The notes beneath the pieces were generated by a model. The model was given only the letters and a program-made list of their open reading frames with translations, searched no databases and was not told the DNA's origin. The position numbers and the translations under genes were made by a program. A stretch of DNA of 64,000 bases from Burkholderia sp. FERM BP-3421 (GTDB lineage: Bacteria > Pseudomonadota > Gammaproteobacteria > Burkholderiales > Burkholderiaceae): positions 682,001 through 746,000 of the forward strand of contig NZ_CP117781.1 of NCBI RefSeq assembly GCF_028657905.1, given 5' to 3'. This document shows, in pieces, positions 23,522 to 33,800 of this stretch (positions are counted from its first letter, which is position 1; every line of letters starts with the position of its first letter).

Positions 23522-24416
23522 GTTCGTGCTTCTCCGTGGTTGTATTCGAGATCCGCGTGTTCGATTCCGCCTGCCGTCAGCGTCTCGCGCTTCGACTCCG
23601 AGGTGTTCGGCATTGCCGCACGGGGCGAACGGAATTCGTCGTTTTAATTGCCTGATTTGCTGAATTGTTCTGATTTCGGTTTACGAAAAAAGAATGGAAT
23701 CGGTTTTGTGAAACTATTGAGTTCGTAAATCGAGCGAATTGAATTGAAGAAAAGGGTTGCTGTTGGATTGCTGCGGCCAATGGGGAGATCCAGATGAATG
23801 TGCCGTGATTCCTTGGGTAGCCAGGATCGGCGTCGTCTCGACCTCGTGCCGGGATTTTATGATTTCCCTTGTTTTTTAAATGAATTTATTTGAAAGCAAT
23901 TGTTAAGCGGGTCGAATTTGAAATGTTTGTCTAATGGATGGCAACTGTATTAAATGCCGGTTGACGAAATCGGCTGTTTGAATTAGGCGATTTGTTTGGG
24001 GATTTTCGTCAACAATTCGACGTATTGGAAACGATGATTTATTCAGGAAGTAAATCAGTCCGGAGGATATTGCGTCGTCGGGATGCGGATGCGCGGTGTC
24101 GCGCGGCTCCGTAATCTCGGCTTTTCGCCGGCGGTTCCGCACGGATTCCGGAGCAGGTTCGTCTGTACAGTACATTTCGACACGGGCTTGCCATTTCCCT
24201 GCAACACCATTTCAGTGCATTACACACACCGGCGATGCCGGACCGCACGCGCCAGCATCGGGCGGCATGCCGCCCCGGGCGCTCATGCGGCCGCGTCTCG
24301 GCGCGGCGCCGGATGCGCCGGATCACCCAGATCGCCCGCGGGCCGCGTCGAGCGCCGGCCAAGAACCGGTTCCACGCGCGCGGGCCTACGATGCACATCC
24401 GCTTGAGAGGGCTGGA
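23522..24416. other. AT-rich divergent intergenic region
   Basis: This 895-base gap separates the minus-strand methyltransferase operon from the plus-strand Phd-like gene. From about 23640 to 24070 the DNA is visibly AT-rich, unlike the rest of the window, and has no convincing gene on either strand. It contains an inverted repeat at 23960-24013 and another pair of 8-bp inverted arms (TTTACGAA and TTCGTAAA, roughly 23670-23730). Such low-GC spacers in Burkholderia often are H-NS-type silenced regulatory regions of acquired genes. Confidence 0.55.
23960..24013. repeat. Inverted repeat able to form a long hairpin in the AT-rich spacer
   Basis: GTTGACGAAA (23960-23969) and TTTCGTCAAC (24004-24013) are perfect 10-bp inverted arms. 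Inside them a further short pair around TCG/CGA (near 23970 and 23988) could extend the stem. No T-run follows, so it is not a simple terminator. It could be a protein-binding site or part of an RNA. Confidence 0.45.
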
Positions 24417-24722
24417 ATGGAACAATGGTCGATGCAGGGGGTATCGGCGATCACGACTCGTGATCTCAGCAAGAATCCGTCGAAGGCGTTGCGGGACGTC
24501 GGCGGCCATCCGTTGGTCGTGATGCGGCATCAGCGGCCGATCGCGTGTCTGGTGTCGATCGAGCAGTGGGTCGAACTGACGAATCGGCTCAAGGACCTCG
24601 AACTCGCGCGCTGCATCGCGGGTGCGGACAGGCCGGGCGTCGATATGTCGGGCGTCGGGACGTCGGGTGTCGACACCTCGGGCGTCGGGGCGCACGAGCC
24701 GGCGCCGGTGCACGTCGCCTGA
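24417..24722 (+). CDS. Orphan Phd/YefM-type antitoxin-like protein (PhdA-like)
   Basis: A 101-residue protein. Residues ~6-60 match the Phd/YefM fold: AITTRDLSKNPSKALRDV, HPLVVMRHQRPIACLVSIEQW. No toxin gene is adjacent. A close paralogue lies at 45665-45886 next to the TpsB gene, in the position that phdA (a prevent-host-death protein affecting biofilm) has in P. aeruginosa as I recall it. After residue 73 there is a repetitive tail (four five-residue units GVDMS, GVGTS, GVDTS, GVGAH) not seen in the paralogue. The ATG at 24417 is chosen because the N-terminus then resembles the paralogue; an internal ATG at 24432 is possible. Confidence 0.78.
   Translation: MEQWSMQGVSAITTRDLSKNPSKALRDVGGHPLVVMRHQRPIACLVSIEQWVELTNRLKDLELARCIAGADRPGVDMSGVGTSGVDTSGVGAHEPAPVHVA
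24636..24695 (+). repeat. Four 15-base tandem repeats in the tail of the Phd-like gene
   Basis: Four degenerate 15-base units of the pattern GGCGTCGNNANNTCG encode Gly-Val-(Asp/Gly)-X-Ser/His units. They may vary in number between strains and extend the protein by about 20 residues. Confidence 0.6.
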
Positions 24723-24774
24723 TGCCGCGGCCGGCGCGTGGGCCCGCGCCGGCCTTTGGCCCGCAGGCATTCAC

Positions 24775-25530
24775 TCACTCGGCCGCGCGGCGCCACGCGC
24801 GCGCCATGAACGCTTCGAAGGCCGCGACGTCCTGGCGCGGCATCCCGTCCGGCGCCGTCGGCGCGTCCGGATCCTCCATCTCCACGGGCGCGCAATCGAT
24901 CAGGTGCCGCACGCCCGGAAACACCGCGCGGCGCGGCGGCCGGTAGCGCAGCCGGAACAGGCGCGGCAGCTTGCCGGCCGGCTTGCTGAGATCGTCGATC
25001 TCGCGCACCGCGCCGTTGAACCAGAAGCGCGACCAGAGCGCGGCCCGCCCGCTGGGCGCGGCCGCGATGAATTCCGTCAGCACCAGCAGGATGTAGGGAA
25101 TGTCGCGCTGCGCGAGCGTCGGCCACGCCCATAGCTTGAGGACGTCCGCATGCTCGATCGCGTGCATGAAGCGCGCGATGCCGAAGCTCGACGCGACGCG
25201 CCGGATCGTTTGCAGGTGACCGGGCCAGTGCAGCAGGAAATGCGCGCGCCGCTGCCGGCCGCGCGCATCGAGCGGCGGGCCGATGCGCATGGCGAGCGGA
25301 TTCGGCAGCGCGTCGCGCACCAGCGGGCAGGCCGCGAGGTCGCGCGCGAGATGCATGAAGCGACGGCTGCGCGCGCGATCGCGCAGCGACACCACGCACA
25401 GGGGGCCCAGGCACAGCGGGCAGCGCGCCCACGGGCGCGGCAAGGCGCCGACGTGCGCGAGATCGTCGACGTGGATCAGGCGATCCTCGACCGGGTGCAG
25501 TGCGTACTCGAGCATCGGCCGTTCTTTCAT
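24775..25530 (-). CDS. Uncharacterised protein with a C-C-H-C metal-binding N-terminus, paralogue of 56258-57055
   Basis: About 251 residues, no signal peptide. The N-terminus holds CPLC (37-40), then RRFMH (His60) and Cys68, a spacing like the zinc-ribbon front of CoiA-type proteins. The body shares with the gene at 56258 the stretches DIPYILLVLTEFI / SRFWFNGAVREIDDL / LFRLRYRPP, so the two are paralogues within one locus. It is divergent from or adjacent to the pseudopilin genes gspI-gspJ. The start is uncertain: I take ATG 25530, before MKERPMLEYAL; open sequence continues upstream to 25686. Function unknown; membership in the secretion locus is suggested by the paralogue's position in the pdtB-exbB operon. 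Confidence 0.75.
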   Translation of the reverse strand: MKERPMLEYALHPVEDRLIHVDDLAHVGALPRPWARCPLCLGPLCVVSLRDRARSRRFMHLARDLAACPLVRDALPNPLAMRIGPPLDARGRQRRAHFLLHWPGHLQTIRRVASSFGIARFMHAIEHADVLKLWAWPTLAQRDIPYILLVLTEFIAAAPSGRAALWSRFWFNGAVREIDDLSKPAGKLPRLFRLRYRPPRRAVFPGVRHLIDCAPVEMEDPDAPTAPDGMPRQDVAAFEAFMARAWRRAAE

Positions 25531-25782
25531 GGCGATACCGGTCCAGTACCGGGGGAAGCAGCGGGCGTGCGCGAGCATAACCGCGCCGCGCGGCGCGGCG
25601 ATGACGGAAACGCCGTACCGTGGCATCAGATCCGCGCGATGTGACACGGCGATGTGCGTCGTGCGCGCGGCGGGAATGACGCACATTCCGACCCCGGGGC
25701 GTCACCGCGCGCCGCTACCCTCGACGCTTTCGGGCGCGGGCCGCACACGCCGCGCCGGACGCAACGGGGCGGCGGGGGATGG

Positions 25783-26169
25783 ATGCGGGTGCGGAACGGG
25801 GATACGGGTTTCACGCTGATCGAGGTGCTGGTGGCGCTCGCGATCGTCGCGATCGCGCTGGGCGCGGTGCTGCGCGCGGTGGGCGCGCTGACCGAGAGCA
25901 CCGAGTCGGCGCGCGTGCGGCAGCTTGCGCTGTGGAGCGCGGACAACGCGCTGGGCGAAGTCGTGATCGCGCGCGCCTGGCCGCCCATCGGGCAGACCGA
26001 GTTCGATTGTCCGCAGGGACGCTATCGCTTCGTGTGCCGGCAGACGGTCGGCGCGGCGGCCGCGTCGCCGTTGCTGCGCGACGTGTCGGTCAAGGTGTTC
26101 CTGTCGCGCAAGAGGGGCACGGCGCTCGCGGCGGCCGCGACCCAGGTGCACGATGAAGCGCCGCGTTGA
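25783..26169 (+). CDS. gspI: Type II secretion minor pseudopilin GspI
   Basis: A 128-residue pseudopilin. The prepilin peptidase site is GDTG|FTLIEVLVALAIVAIALG, with Glu5 of the mature protein present, followed by a T2SSI-type domain (ARVRQLALWSADNALGEV). GspI nucleates the GspH-I-J-K complex at the tip of the T2SS pseudopilus. It is followed by gspJ with a 17-base overlap. No other gsp core gene (C, D, E, F, G, L, M) is in this window. The nearest known equivalent by context is hxcV of P. aeruginosa. Confidence 0.92.
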   Translation: MRVRNGDTGFTLIEVLVALAIVAIALGAVLRAVGALTESTESARVRQLALWSADNALGEVVIARAWPPIGQTEFDCPQGRYRFVCRQTVGAAAASPLLRDVSVKVFLSRKRGTALAAAATQVHDEAPR

Positions 26170-26824
26170 ACGTCGCGCGGCGCGCGCCGGCCGGCGCACG
26201 GCGGGCTTCACGCTGATCGAGATGCTGGTCGCGATCACGCTGCTCGCGGTGGTCGCGGTGTTGTCGTGGCGCGGGCTCGACGCGACGATCCGCGGCCGCG
26301 ACGGCGTGGTCGCGAGCCTCGCCGAGACGCGCGCGTTCGGCCGCTGCTTCGGGCAACTGCAATACGATCTGCTGAACCTCGCGACGCCGGGCGAGATGAA
26401 CGGCGCGCCGCTGCGGCTGCGGCCGAACGAACTGGTGCTCGTGCGGCACGTCGGCGCGGACGACGGCATGACGCGCCTGCAAGTGGTGCGTTATCGGCTG
26501 CAAGGGCGCACGCTGACGCGCAGCGCGTCGGCGCCCGTCGCATCGCTGAAGCTGCTCGCGGACGCCATCGCGAATCTCGACAAACTGCCGGGCGTGGTGG
26601 TCGGCGCCGACGTACGCGCGTTGACGCTCGCCGTCTGGCTGCCGCCCGACGGCTGGACCGCGAAGCAGGAGGCCATCGACGCCGCCTATGCGCGTTATCT
26701 CGCGCAGTACGCGGTCAGCACCACGGCGACGACCGAGATGCCCCTGCCGCGCGGCTTGCGAATGTCGGTCGCGCTCGGGCGCGGTGCGCTGCGCTATGTG
26801 CGCACGGTGCCGCTCGGGCAGTGA
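26153..26824 (+). CDS. gspJ: Type II secretion minor pseudopilin GspJ
   Basis: A 223-residue pseudopilin with a basic leader and cleavage motif TAG|FTLIEMLVAITLLAVVAV, Glu5 present. The following WRGLDATIRGRD and QLQYDLLNL segments are characteristic of GspJ. It overlaps gspI, so the pair is co-translated. GspJ joins GspI and GspK at the pseudopilus tip. The partner genes gspH (44855) and gspK (45914, minus strand) lie 18-20 kb away in the same secretion locus. Confidence 0.93.
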   Translation: MKRRVERRAARAGRRTAGFTLIEMLVAITLLAVVAVLSWRGLDATIRGRDGVVASLAETRAFGRCFGQLQYDLLNLATPGEMNGAPLRLRPNELVLVRHVGADDGMTRLQVVRYRLQGRTLTRSASAPVASLKLLADAIANLDKLPGVVVGADVRALTLAVWLPPDGWTAKQEAIDAAYARYLAQYAVSTTATTEMPLPRGLRMSVALGRGALRYVRTVPLGQ

Positions 26825-27266
26825 GAAGAGGCGCCGGGTCATTCGAGCGAGGCGGAACGCGATGCATGGCGAGCGGCGCAAATCGATATCGCCCGGCATG
26901 GCGGTTGCCGTGGCGGCTCGATGGGCGCCGGGCAGGCGTCTTGAGCGCGCCGTATGCGTGACGGGGTTGTCGATGCGCGGTGTCCATCTTGCGTCATGTC
27001 ACGCCCAACCACCCCATGCCAGGCATCGCGCCGACGCCGGTCGGCTTTGGGGCGTGATGCGAATGCCTCGGCATCGCATGGAAAGTGCATCCGGGGGCGG
27101 CCGAGGATGGCGAGCGCTGCCGCGCAGCCCGGCGATTCGGACGGCTGCATGGAGTAGCCGGCCGGCGCCTGTACGCGAATATGGCCCGGGCATGCGCGCC
27201 GGCCTCGGCCAACTACCGAGATAGCTAATATTCTGGCATTTTAAAGATAAAAGAGATGGAATCAGC
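26825..27266. other. Intergenic region after gspJ, no gene recognised
   Basis: I see no conserved reading frame or terminator between gspJ and the glycosyltransferase remnant. The last 50 bases before 27266 are AT-rich and end with a short ribosome-site-like AAAAGAGATGG. Confidence 0.45.
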
Positions 27267-27608
27267 TTGCAGGCGCGCATCCCCGCGCGCGATGCCGAGG
27301 TGTTCGCCGCGTCGCCGTTGCGCGATCAGGCGGCCGAGCTGCACGACTTCGCCGACACCGCCGCGCTGATCGATTCGCTCGATCCGGTCGTGAGCGTCGA
27401 TACCGCTGTCGCGCATCTCGCGGGCGCGCTCGGCGCGCCGCCGTGGGTGCCGTTGCCGAGCGCGCCGGACTGGCGCTGGCTGCTCGATCGTGACGACAGC
27501 CCCTGGTACCCGAGCGCGCGACTGTTCCGGCAGCCCGCGCCGGGAAACTGGAGCGCGGTGCTCGATGCGGTCGCCGCGGCGCTGGCGGCCGTGCGCGCAT
27601 CGCCTTGA
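27267..27608 (+). pseudogene. C-terminal remnant of a TPR/glycosyltransferase-9-like protein
   Basis: A 113-codon frame reads like the end of the TPR-containing glycosyltransferases common in Burkholderia: LHDFADTAALIDSLDPVVSV, DTAVAHLAGALGAPPWVPL, APDWRWLLDRDDSPWYPSAR, LFRQPAPGNWSAVLDAV. These residues form the nucleotide-sugar side of the C-terminal Rossmann domain. The N-terminal TPR part and the first Rossmann domain are absent, and only a TTG could act as start. It is most likely a gene fragment left by a rearrangement at the left edge of the pdtA gene. Confidence 0.65.
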
Positions 27609-27859
27609 AGCCGTTGCCGCCGCATCGCTTCGGCTTCCTGACGGCAGGTACGCAACATGTCAAGGCGATGACGGAATGTCCGTCACGCGTGTCATGCGGC
27701 GGACGATGTCAGTAACATCATAAATACGCATGCCATCGCGGCTCCTTAGTCTCCCGTGGATTGGCGCGGTCGGTTCCGGCTCGCGCCCGATCGGGCAATG
27801 ACCGGTGCCGAGCGGCATGCGGCACGGCTCACATTTCATCCAGATCCAGGATTCAAGCG
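27609..27859 (+). other. Upstream region of pdtA
   Basis: Several TGTCA/CGTCA pentamers occur here (27658, 27681, 27690, 27707), as in Pho boxes, but their spacings (23, 9, 17) do not match the 11-base phasing of a PhoB site. Promoter activity must lie in this stretch because the upstream frame is only a gene remnant. An AGGA site at 27848-27851 precedes the chosen pdtA start. Confidence 0.4.
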
Positions 27860-30800
27860 ATGCGAGCACGTGTCACCCGCCAGGCCCGGCCTTTCTCCCG
27901 CCGTTCCCCTCGTCCGCTGTCGGTGAGGCCGCTATGCCAGGCTGTCGCGGTGATGGTGGCCGTGAGCGCGGCCACGCATGCGCACGCGCAGGCGATGATG
28001 AACCTCGGGCAGGTCGGCGCGCGCATGGGCGCGCCGGGCGCGGCCGGCGGCGCGGGCATGCCGGGGATGCCGAGCGTCGGCGTGTCGCCGCAGCAGGCCT
28101 TGCAGGCGAGCCAGCCGTCGATCGTCAACCTCGCGCGCGCGGCGCAGGGCATCGCCGCTCAGATGGCCGCGCAGCAGGCGGCCGCGGCGGCCGCCGCCGC
28201 GCAACCGTCGACGGTGCCGAACGGGCTCGCGATCGGCGGCCTGCAGGTCGCGCCGGGCGCGATCGCGAATTCCGCGCTGTGGCAGAACGCGAACCTGCCG
28301 ACCCAGTCGGTCGACGGGCGCGGCGGCGTGACCGTCGACGTCAAGCAGACCGGCCAGAGCGCGGTGCTGACCTGGCAGACCATGAACGTCGGCCGGCAGA
28401 CCACGCTGAACTTCGACCAGTCGGGCGGCACGCAGGCCAACGGCGCGAACAACTGGGCGGTGCTGAACCGCGTGGCCGACCCGTCGGGGCTGCCGAGCCA
28501 GATCCTCGGCAGCGTGAAGGCGCAGGGCTCGGTGTTCGTGATCAACCGCGACGGGATCCTGTTCGGCGCGGGCTCGCAGGTGAATGTGCATTCGCTCGTT
28601 GCGTCGTCGCTCGATTTCCTCAACATGACGAACACGCTGAAGCCGACCGCCGCCGACATCGCGGCCAGCAACCAGCAGTTCTTCAATCAGCTGGGCGGAT
28701 TGCGGGGCACGCCGGTGAGCAATGCGACCACCGGCGCGCTCGGTCTTGCCAATGGCGTGGCGCTGTCGTCGGCGGGACAGTATGTGAAGTCGGGCGACGT
28801 GACGATCGAGCGCGGCGCGTCGATCAGCACCCATGCGAACGGTACGGCGACGGACGGCGGCTTCGTGCTGATCGCAGCGCCGAACGTGACCAACGCGGGC
28901 GCGATCACGACCGGCAGCGGACAGGCGATCCTCGCGGCGGGCATCGGCGTCGGCTTCGATTCCACCACGTCGCCCGCCCTGGTGCCGCGCCTGACCGGCA
29001 GTCTCACGCTGAACGGCCAGGATGTCACGCCGACCGGCACGCTCGTCAATACCGGCATCGTGCAGGCCGACAAGGGCTATGTGAACCTGCTCGGCTCGCG
29101 CGTGAGGCAGGACGGCGTGGTGGGCGTGACGACGGGCGTCAGCAACCCGGGCGCGATCTCGATCTCGACGGCGGACGAGTGGGGCGCGTATCGACCGGAC
29201 GGCACCCTGGACTCGCCCTATCAACAAACCAGCTCGACGCAGACCCCGAGCTATCTGCGCGCGGGCGTGCTGAGTTTCGGCCCGGGGTCGGTCACGACGA
29301 TCCTGCCCGACGCGAACGGCGGCACCGCGACCTCGGGGCCGAACGGCACGTTTTCGCCGGGCAGCATTTCGCTGCTGACGCGCGGCATCCTGATGCAGCC
29401 GGACGCGTTGATCGAGGCCCCGGGCGCGACCGTCAGCGCGATTGCGCTGACCAGCCAGAGCGTGCGGCAAACCGCGGCCGACAGCGCCGTCGCGCCGGGC
29501 CGGATCTACCTCGATCGCGGCGCGACGATCGACGTGTCCGGGCTCGCCGACGTGCAACTGCCGGCGGCGAGCGCGCTGCTGACGGTGGCCCGGATCGGCC
29601 AGAACGAACTCGCGGATTCGCCGCTGCTGCGCAACAGTTTCCTGTTCACGCTGAAGAACGTGGTGGTCGACAGCACGCTGACCGGCACCAATGCCGACGG
29701 CCTCGCCTGGGTCGGCAGCCCGATCCTCAACCTGTCGGGGTTGGTGAGCCTGATGCCGCGCTCGGTCAACCAGCTGCTGACGAACGGCGGGACCATCACG
29801 CTCGCGGGCGATCAGGTGATGACCGCGCAAGGATCGTCGTTGAACCTGAACGGCGGCTACGTGCACTACCTGGGCGGCACGTTGAACACGACGCGCTTGA
29901 TCGATGCGAACGGCGCGATCGTGCCGATCGGACAGGCCAATCCCTACACGCGCTACGTCGGCATCGCGGGGCAGTTCGTCGAGTCGCATCCGCGCTGGCA
30001 GGTGAACACGGTCTGGTACAACCCGCTGCTGACGGGCGGCGCCTATCAGGCGGACTACATCGCCGGCGGCAACGCGGGCACGCTCAATGTGTTCGCGGCG
30101 CAGGCCGCGGCGCTCGACGGCGCGGTCAGCGCGCAGGCGTTCGCGGGGGCGAGGCAGGTGCAGGGGTCGAGCCAGCCGGTGGGCGGCACGTTTGCGCTGG
30201 GGGCGGCCGCGGTTGCGGGCAGTGCATCGTCGAGCGGCAACTTCTCGTATTTCGACGGACAGCACGGCGGCATCGTGGTGCGCGACCATGCGGCGCCGCT
30301 CGCCGATCTGTTGCCGGGTTTCGGTGCGGCGACGCCGCTCGCGGCGTTGAGCGGCGCGGGGTATGACAACGTGCTGGCCTGGACCACGCTGTCGACCGAC
30401 ATGATCCGCAACGCGGGCTTCTCGAACGTGAGCGCCGGACTCGACACGGTGTCCGGTACTCAGATCCTGGTCCCCCAAGGCAGCCAGTTGCGCGTGCAAC
30501 CAGGTGGTTCGATCGCGTTCTCCGCCAGCGTCAGGGCGCCCATCGCCGTGCTGGGCGATCTGATCGCACCGGGCGGCAAGATATCGCTGTCGATGCGCAA
30601 TCCGACCGGCGTGCTGGACGGCGACACGCCGCAAAACATCACGATCGGACCACGCGCGACGGTGAGCGCGGCAGGCCAGTGGGTCAACAACGCGCTGCCG
30701 CCGGTCGGCCCGAGCGCGACAACGGGGCTCGCCGGCACGCAGTTCATCAACGGCGGTTCGATTTCGATTTCCGTGGACAGCAAGCTGAACAACGCCACCA

Positions 30801-33800
30801 AGCTCGATACGTCAGGGTCGGTCGTGCTGCAGCCGGGCAGCGTGCTCGACGTGTCGAGCGGCGGCGTGATGCAGGCGGACGGCACGCTGCTGATGACGGA
30901 CGGCATCGCGCGGGGGCAGGGCGGCAGCATCACGCTGTCGACCTATGCCTCGCTGTTCAACGGCGACGGGAAGTTCCCGGCTGCGCAGCCGGTCGGCGGA
31001 AAGATCGTGTTGGGCGGTACGTTGCGCGGCGCGGGATTGGCGGGGGGCGGCGCGCTGACGCTTCACGGCCTGGGCTTTCTGGTGGGCGACGGTGCGGCGC
31101 CCGCTTGGGCAACCGTATTGCCGGCTGAGTTTTTCTCGACGCAGGGCTTCGGTCAGTACGTGCTGAACGCCGTGTATGACGCAGGCATCGCGCCGGGGAC
31201 GACGGTGCGCGTGACGCAGCGGAATCTGCTGCCCGACGCGAGTGCATTGCAGCATGCGGCGACCGGCAGCGACCTGAACACCGGTGGCTTGACCACGGTG
31301 GGCACGCTCGATGCCTATCATCGACAGCCGACGAGCCTGACCATGACGGGCGGCGAGTGGTTGAACTGGGTGCCCGCCACAGATCCCGCCAATCCTGGCA
31401 CCCCGCAGGCTTTGCCGGCTTATCCGGGTGTCACGGGCGGGGTGACGCTCGCCGAAGGCGCATCGATCATCGCGGACCCCGGCGCGGCGGTGCGTCTCGG
31501 TTCGCCCGCGCAGGTGACGGTGCTGGGTTCGATCGTCGCGCCGGGCGGTTCGATCGTACTGAGCGCGGATTCTTCGAAAGCGTCTCCGGCGACGTCTGCC
31601 GGCCAGGTATCGCTCAGTTCGGGGTATTTCTCGCCGAGCCATTCGGTGTGGCTCGGGTCGAACGCCGTGCTCGACGCGCAGGGTGTCGCGCTCGCGAATC
31701 CGTTCAGCCTGCCGCAGCAGATCGGCGCGACGGTCGTCGTGCCGCAGACGGGCAAGGTGCTCGCGGGTGGTTCGGTGATTCTGTCGGACCTCACGGGATC
31801 GGTGGTCGCCCAACCGGGCTCGCGGATCGACGTATCGGGAAGCGCCGCGCGCTTCGACCAGTTGCAGGCCGACGGCACGTATCGGAACCAGCCGGTCTGG
31901 AGCGATGCCGGTACGCTGACGTTGAGGGCGGGCAGCGGCCTGTTCTTCAACAGCACGCTGGCTGCGCAAGGCGGCGCGTCCGGCGCACAGGGCGGAACCG
32001 TTACGGTGCTGCCGTTCGCGACGACGCCCATCAACGTCTTGATGCCGGGTGGTCAGACGATCACAGCGAAGGGCGCGCAGGCCCTGCTCGTCCAGCAGAG
32101 CGGCGTCATCCTGCCGGACGCGACGCGGCCCGGCGCGGTGCTTGGCGGCGGTGCAAACGGCATGCTGCGTTTTTCGCTCGATACGATCGCCGATTCCGGG
32201 GTGTCGACGCTGGTGCTGGGCAATGCGGCGCCCGCCAACCCGAACCTGGCCACGCCGATCGCATTCGCGGGCAACATCGACCTGACGCTCGCCAACGCAC
32301 TGATCCTCAATACGCCGCAACTCGTTGCATTGCCGTCGGGCGCGACCGGGCTGCCCGCGCTCACGGCCGGCACGCGCGCGGTCGGCGCGCCGACCGTGAC
32401 GCTGAACGCGCCTTATGTCGCCTTGAGCGGGTCGGGCGTGACGCCGAATGCATTGCAGCCGGTCGCCGCGCTGGGCGACGGCACGCTCAACGTCAACGCA
32501 CGCTTCATCGACGTCCAGAACCAACTGCAACTGAACCGCTTCGCGCGGGCGAACCTGACGAGCAGCGGCGACATCCGGCTGTCGTCGCTCGCGGCGAACG
32601 GCACCGGCTTGCGCTCGGGCCTGCTGTATTCGGCGGGCGACCTGACCTTGAGCGCGGCGAACGTGTATCCCGCGAGCGGCAGCACCTTCGTGATCGACGC
32701 GGTCGGCCCGACCGACGCGAGCACCGGCAAGCCCGCGCCGACCACCGTGACGTTCCGCTCGAACGGCGCGGGCGACGTGCCGTTGTCGGCGGGCGGCAGC
32801 CTGCTCGTCGATGCGACCCGCATCGTGCAGGCCGGGGTCGTGCGCGCGCCGTCCGGCAGCGTGGTGCTCGGGGTCGACGATCCGACCGACAAAAGCACCC
32901 AGGCGCTGTTCGGCGGCGCGCCACTGACGGCCACGCAATCCGTCACGCTCGCGCCGGGCAGCATCACGTCGGTGTCGAACGGCGGCCGCGTGCTGCCGTA
33001 CGGCGTGACGGTCGACGGCACGCAGTGGCAATACAATCCGCTCGGCGTGCCCAACGTGGCCGACGTGACCGCACCGCCCGCGAAGCTGATCCGCGTGAGC
33101 GGCGCCCAGGTCGACCTGCAATCGGGCGCGACCATCGACCTGACGGGCGGCGGGGACCTGCGCGCGATCGAATGGGTGCCGGGCACGGGCGGCAGCCGCG
33201 ACCTGCTCGCGCGCTACAACGTCAGCTACGCGACGAACGCGGCGGGCGCGGTCGTGCCGGTCAATCCCGGCGCGGCCGACGTGTACGCGATCCTGCCCGG
33301 CTATGCGGCGCCCGTCGCGGCCTATGATCCGGTGTTCGCGCAGATCACGCAGCCGTCGGCCGCGTCGTCGACCGGCGCGAGCGCGCGCATCGGCGTGGGC
33401 CAGGCCGGCGCCGGCGCGATGGTCGGACAGGCGGTGTACCTGCAAGGCGTGCCCGGACTCGCGGCGGGGGTCTACACGCTGTTGCCGGCGAAATACGCGA
33501 CGCTGCCGGGCGCGTTCCGCGTGGTTGCGCAAGGCGCCACGCCGGCCGTCGGCATGGCGGGCGTATTGCCGGACGGCAGCGCACTCGTCGCCGGCTATCA
33601 GGTCAACGCGTTGAGCGGCAGCCGCAGCGCGACGCCGACGCAGTTCATCGTGCAGTCCGGTCCGGCGTGGCAGCAGTACTCGCAGTACAACGCGACGAGC
33701 GCGAACACCTTCTTCGCGCAACAGGCGACCAAGAGCGGCAGCACGCAGCCGGCTCTCCCGCGCGACGCGGGCCAACTGGTGCTCGCCGCGACCCAGGCGC

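Noticed and set aside
24060..24416. N-terminal extension of the Phd-like protein from 24096
   Set aside because: The extra ~107 residues have no similarity and low-quality composition; the paralogue at 45665 begins where the later start begins.
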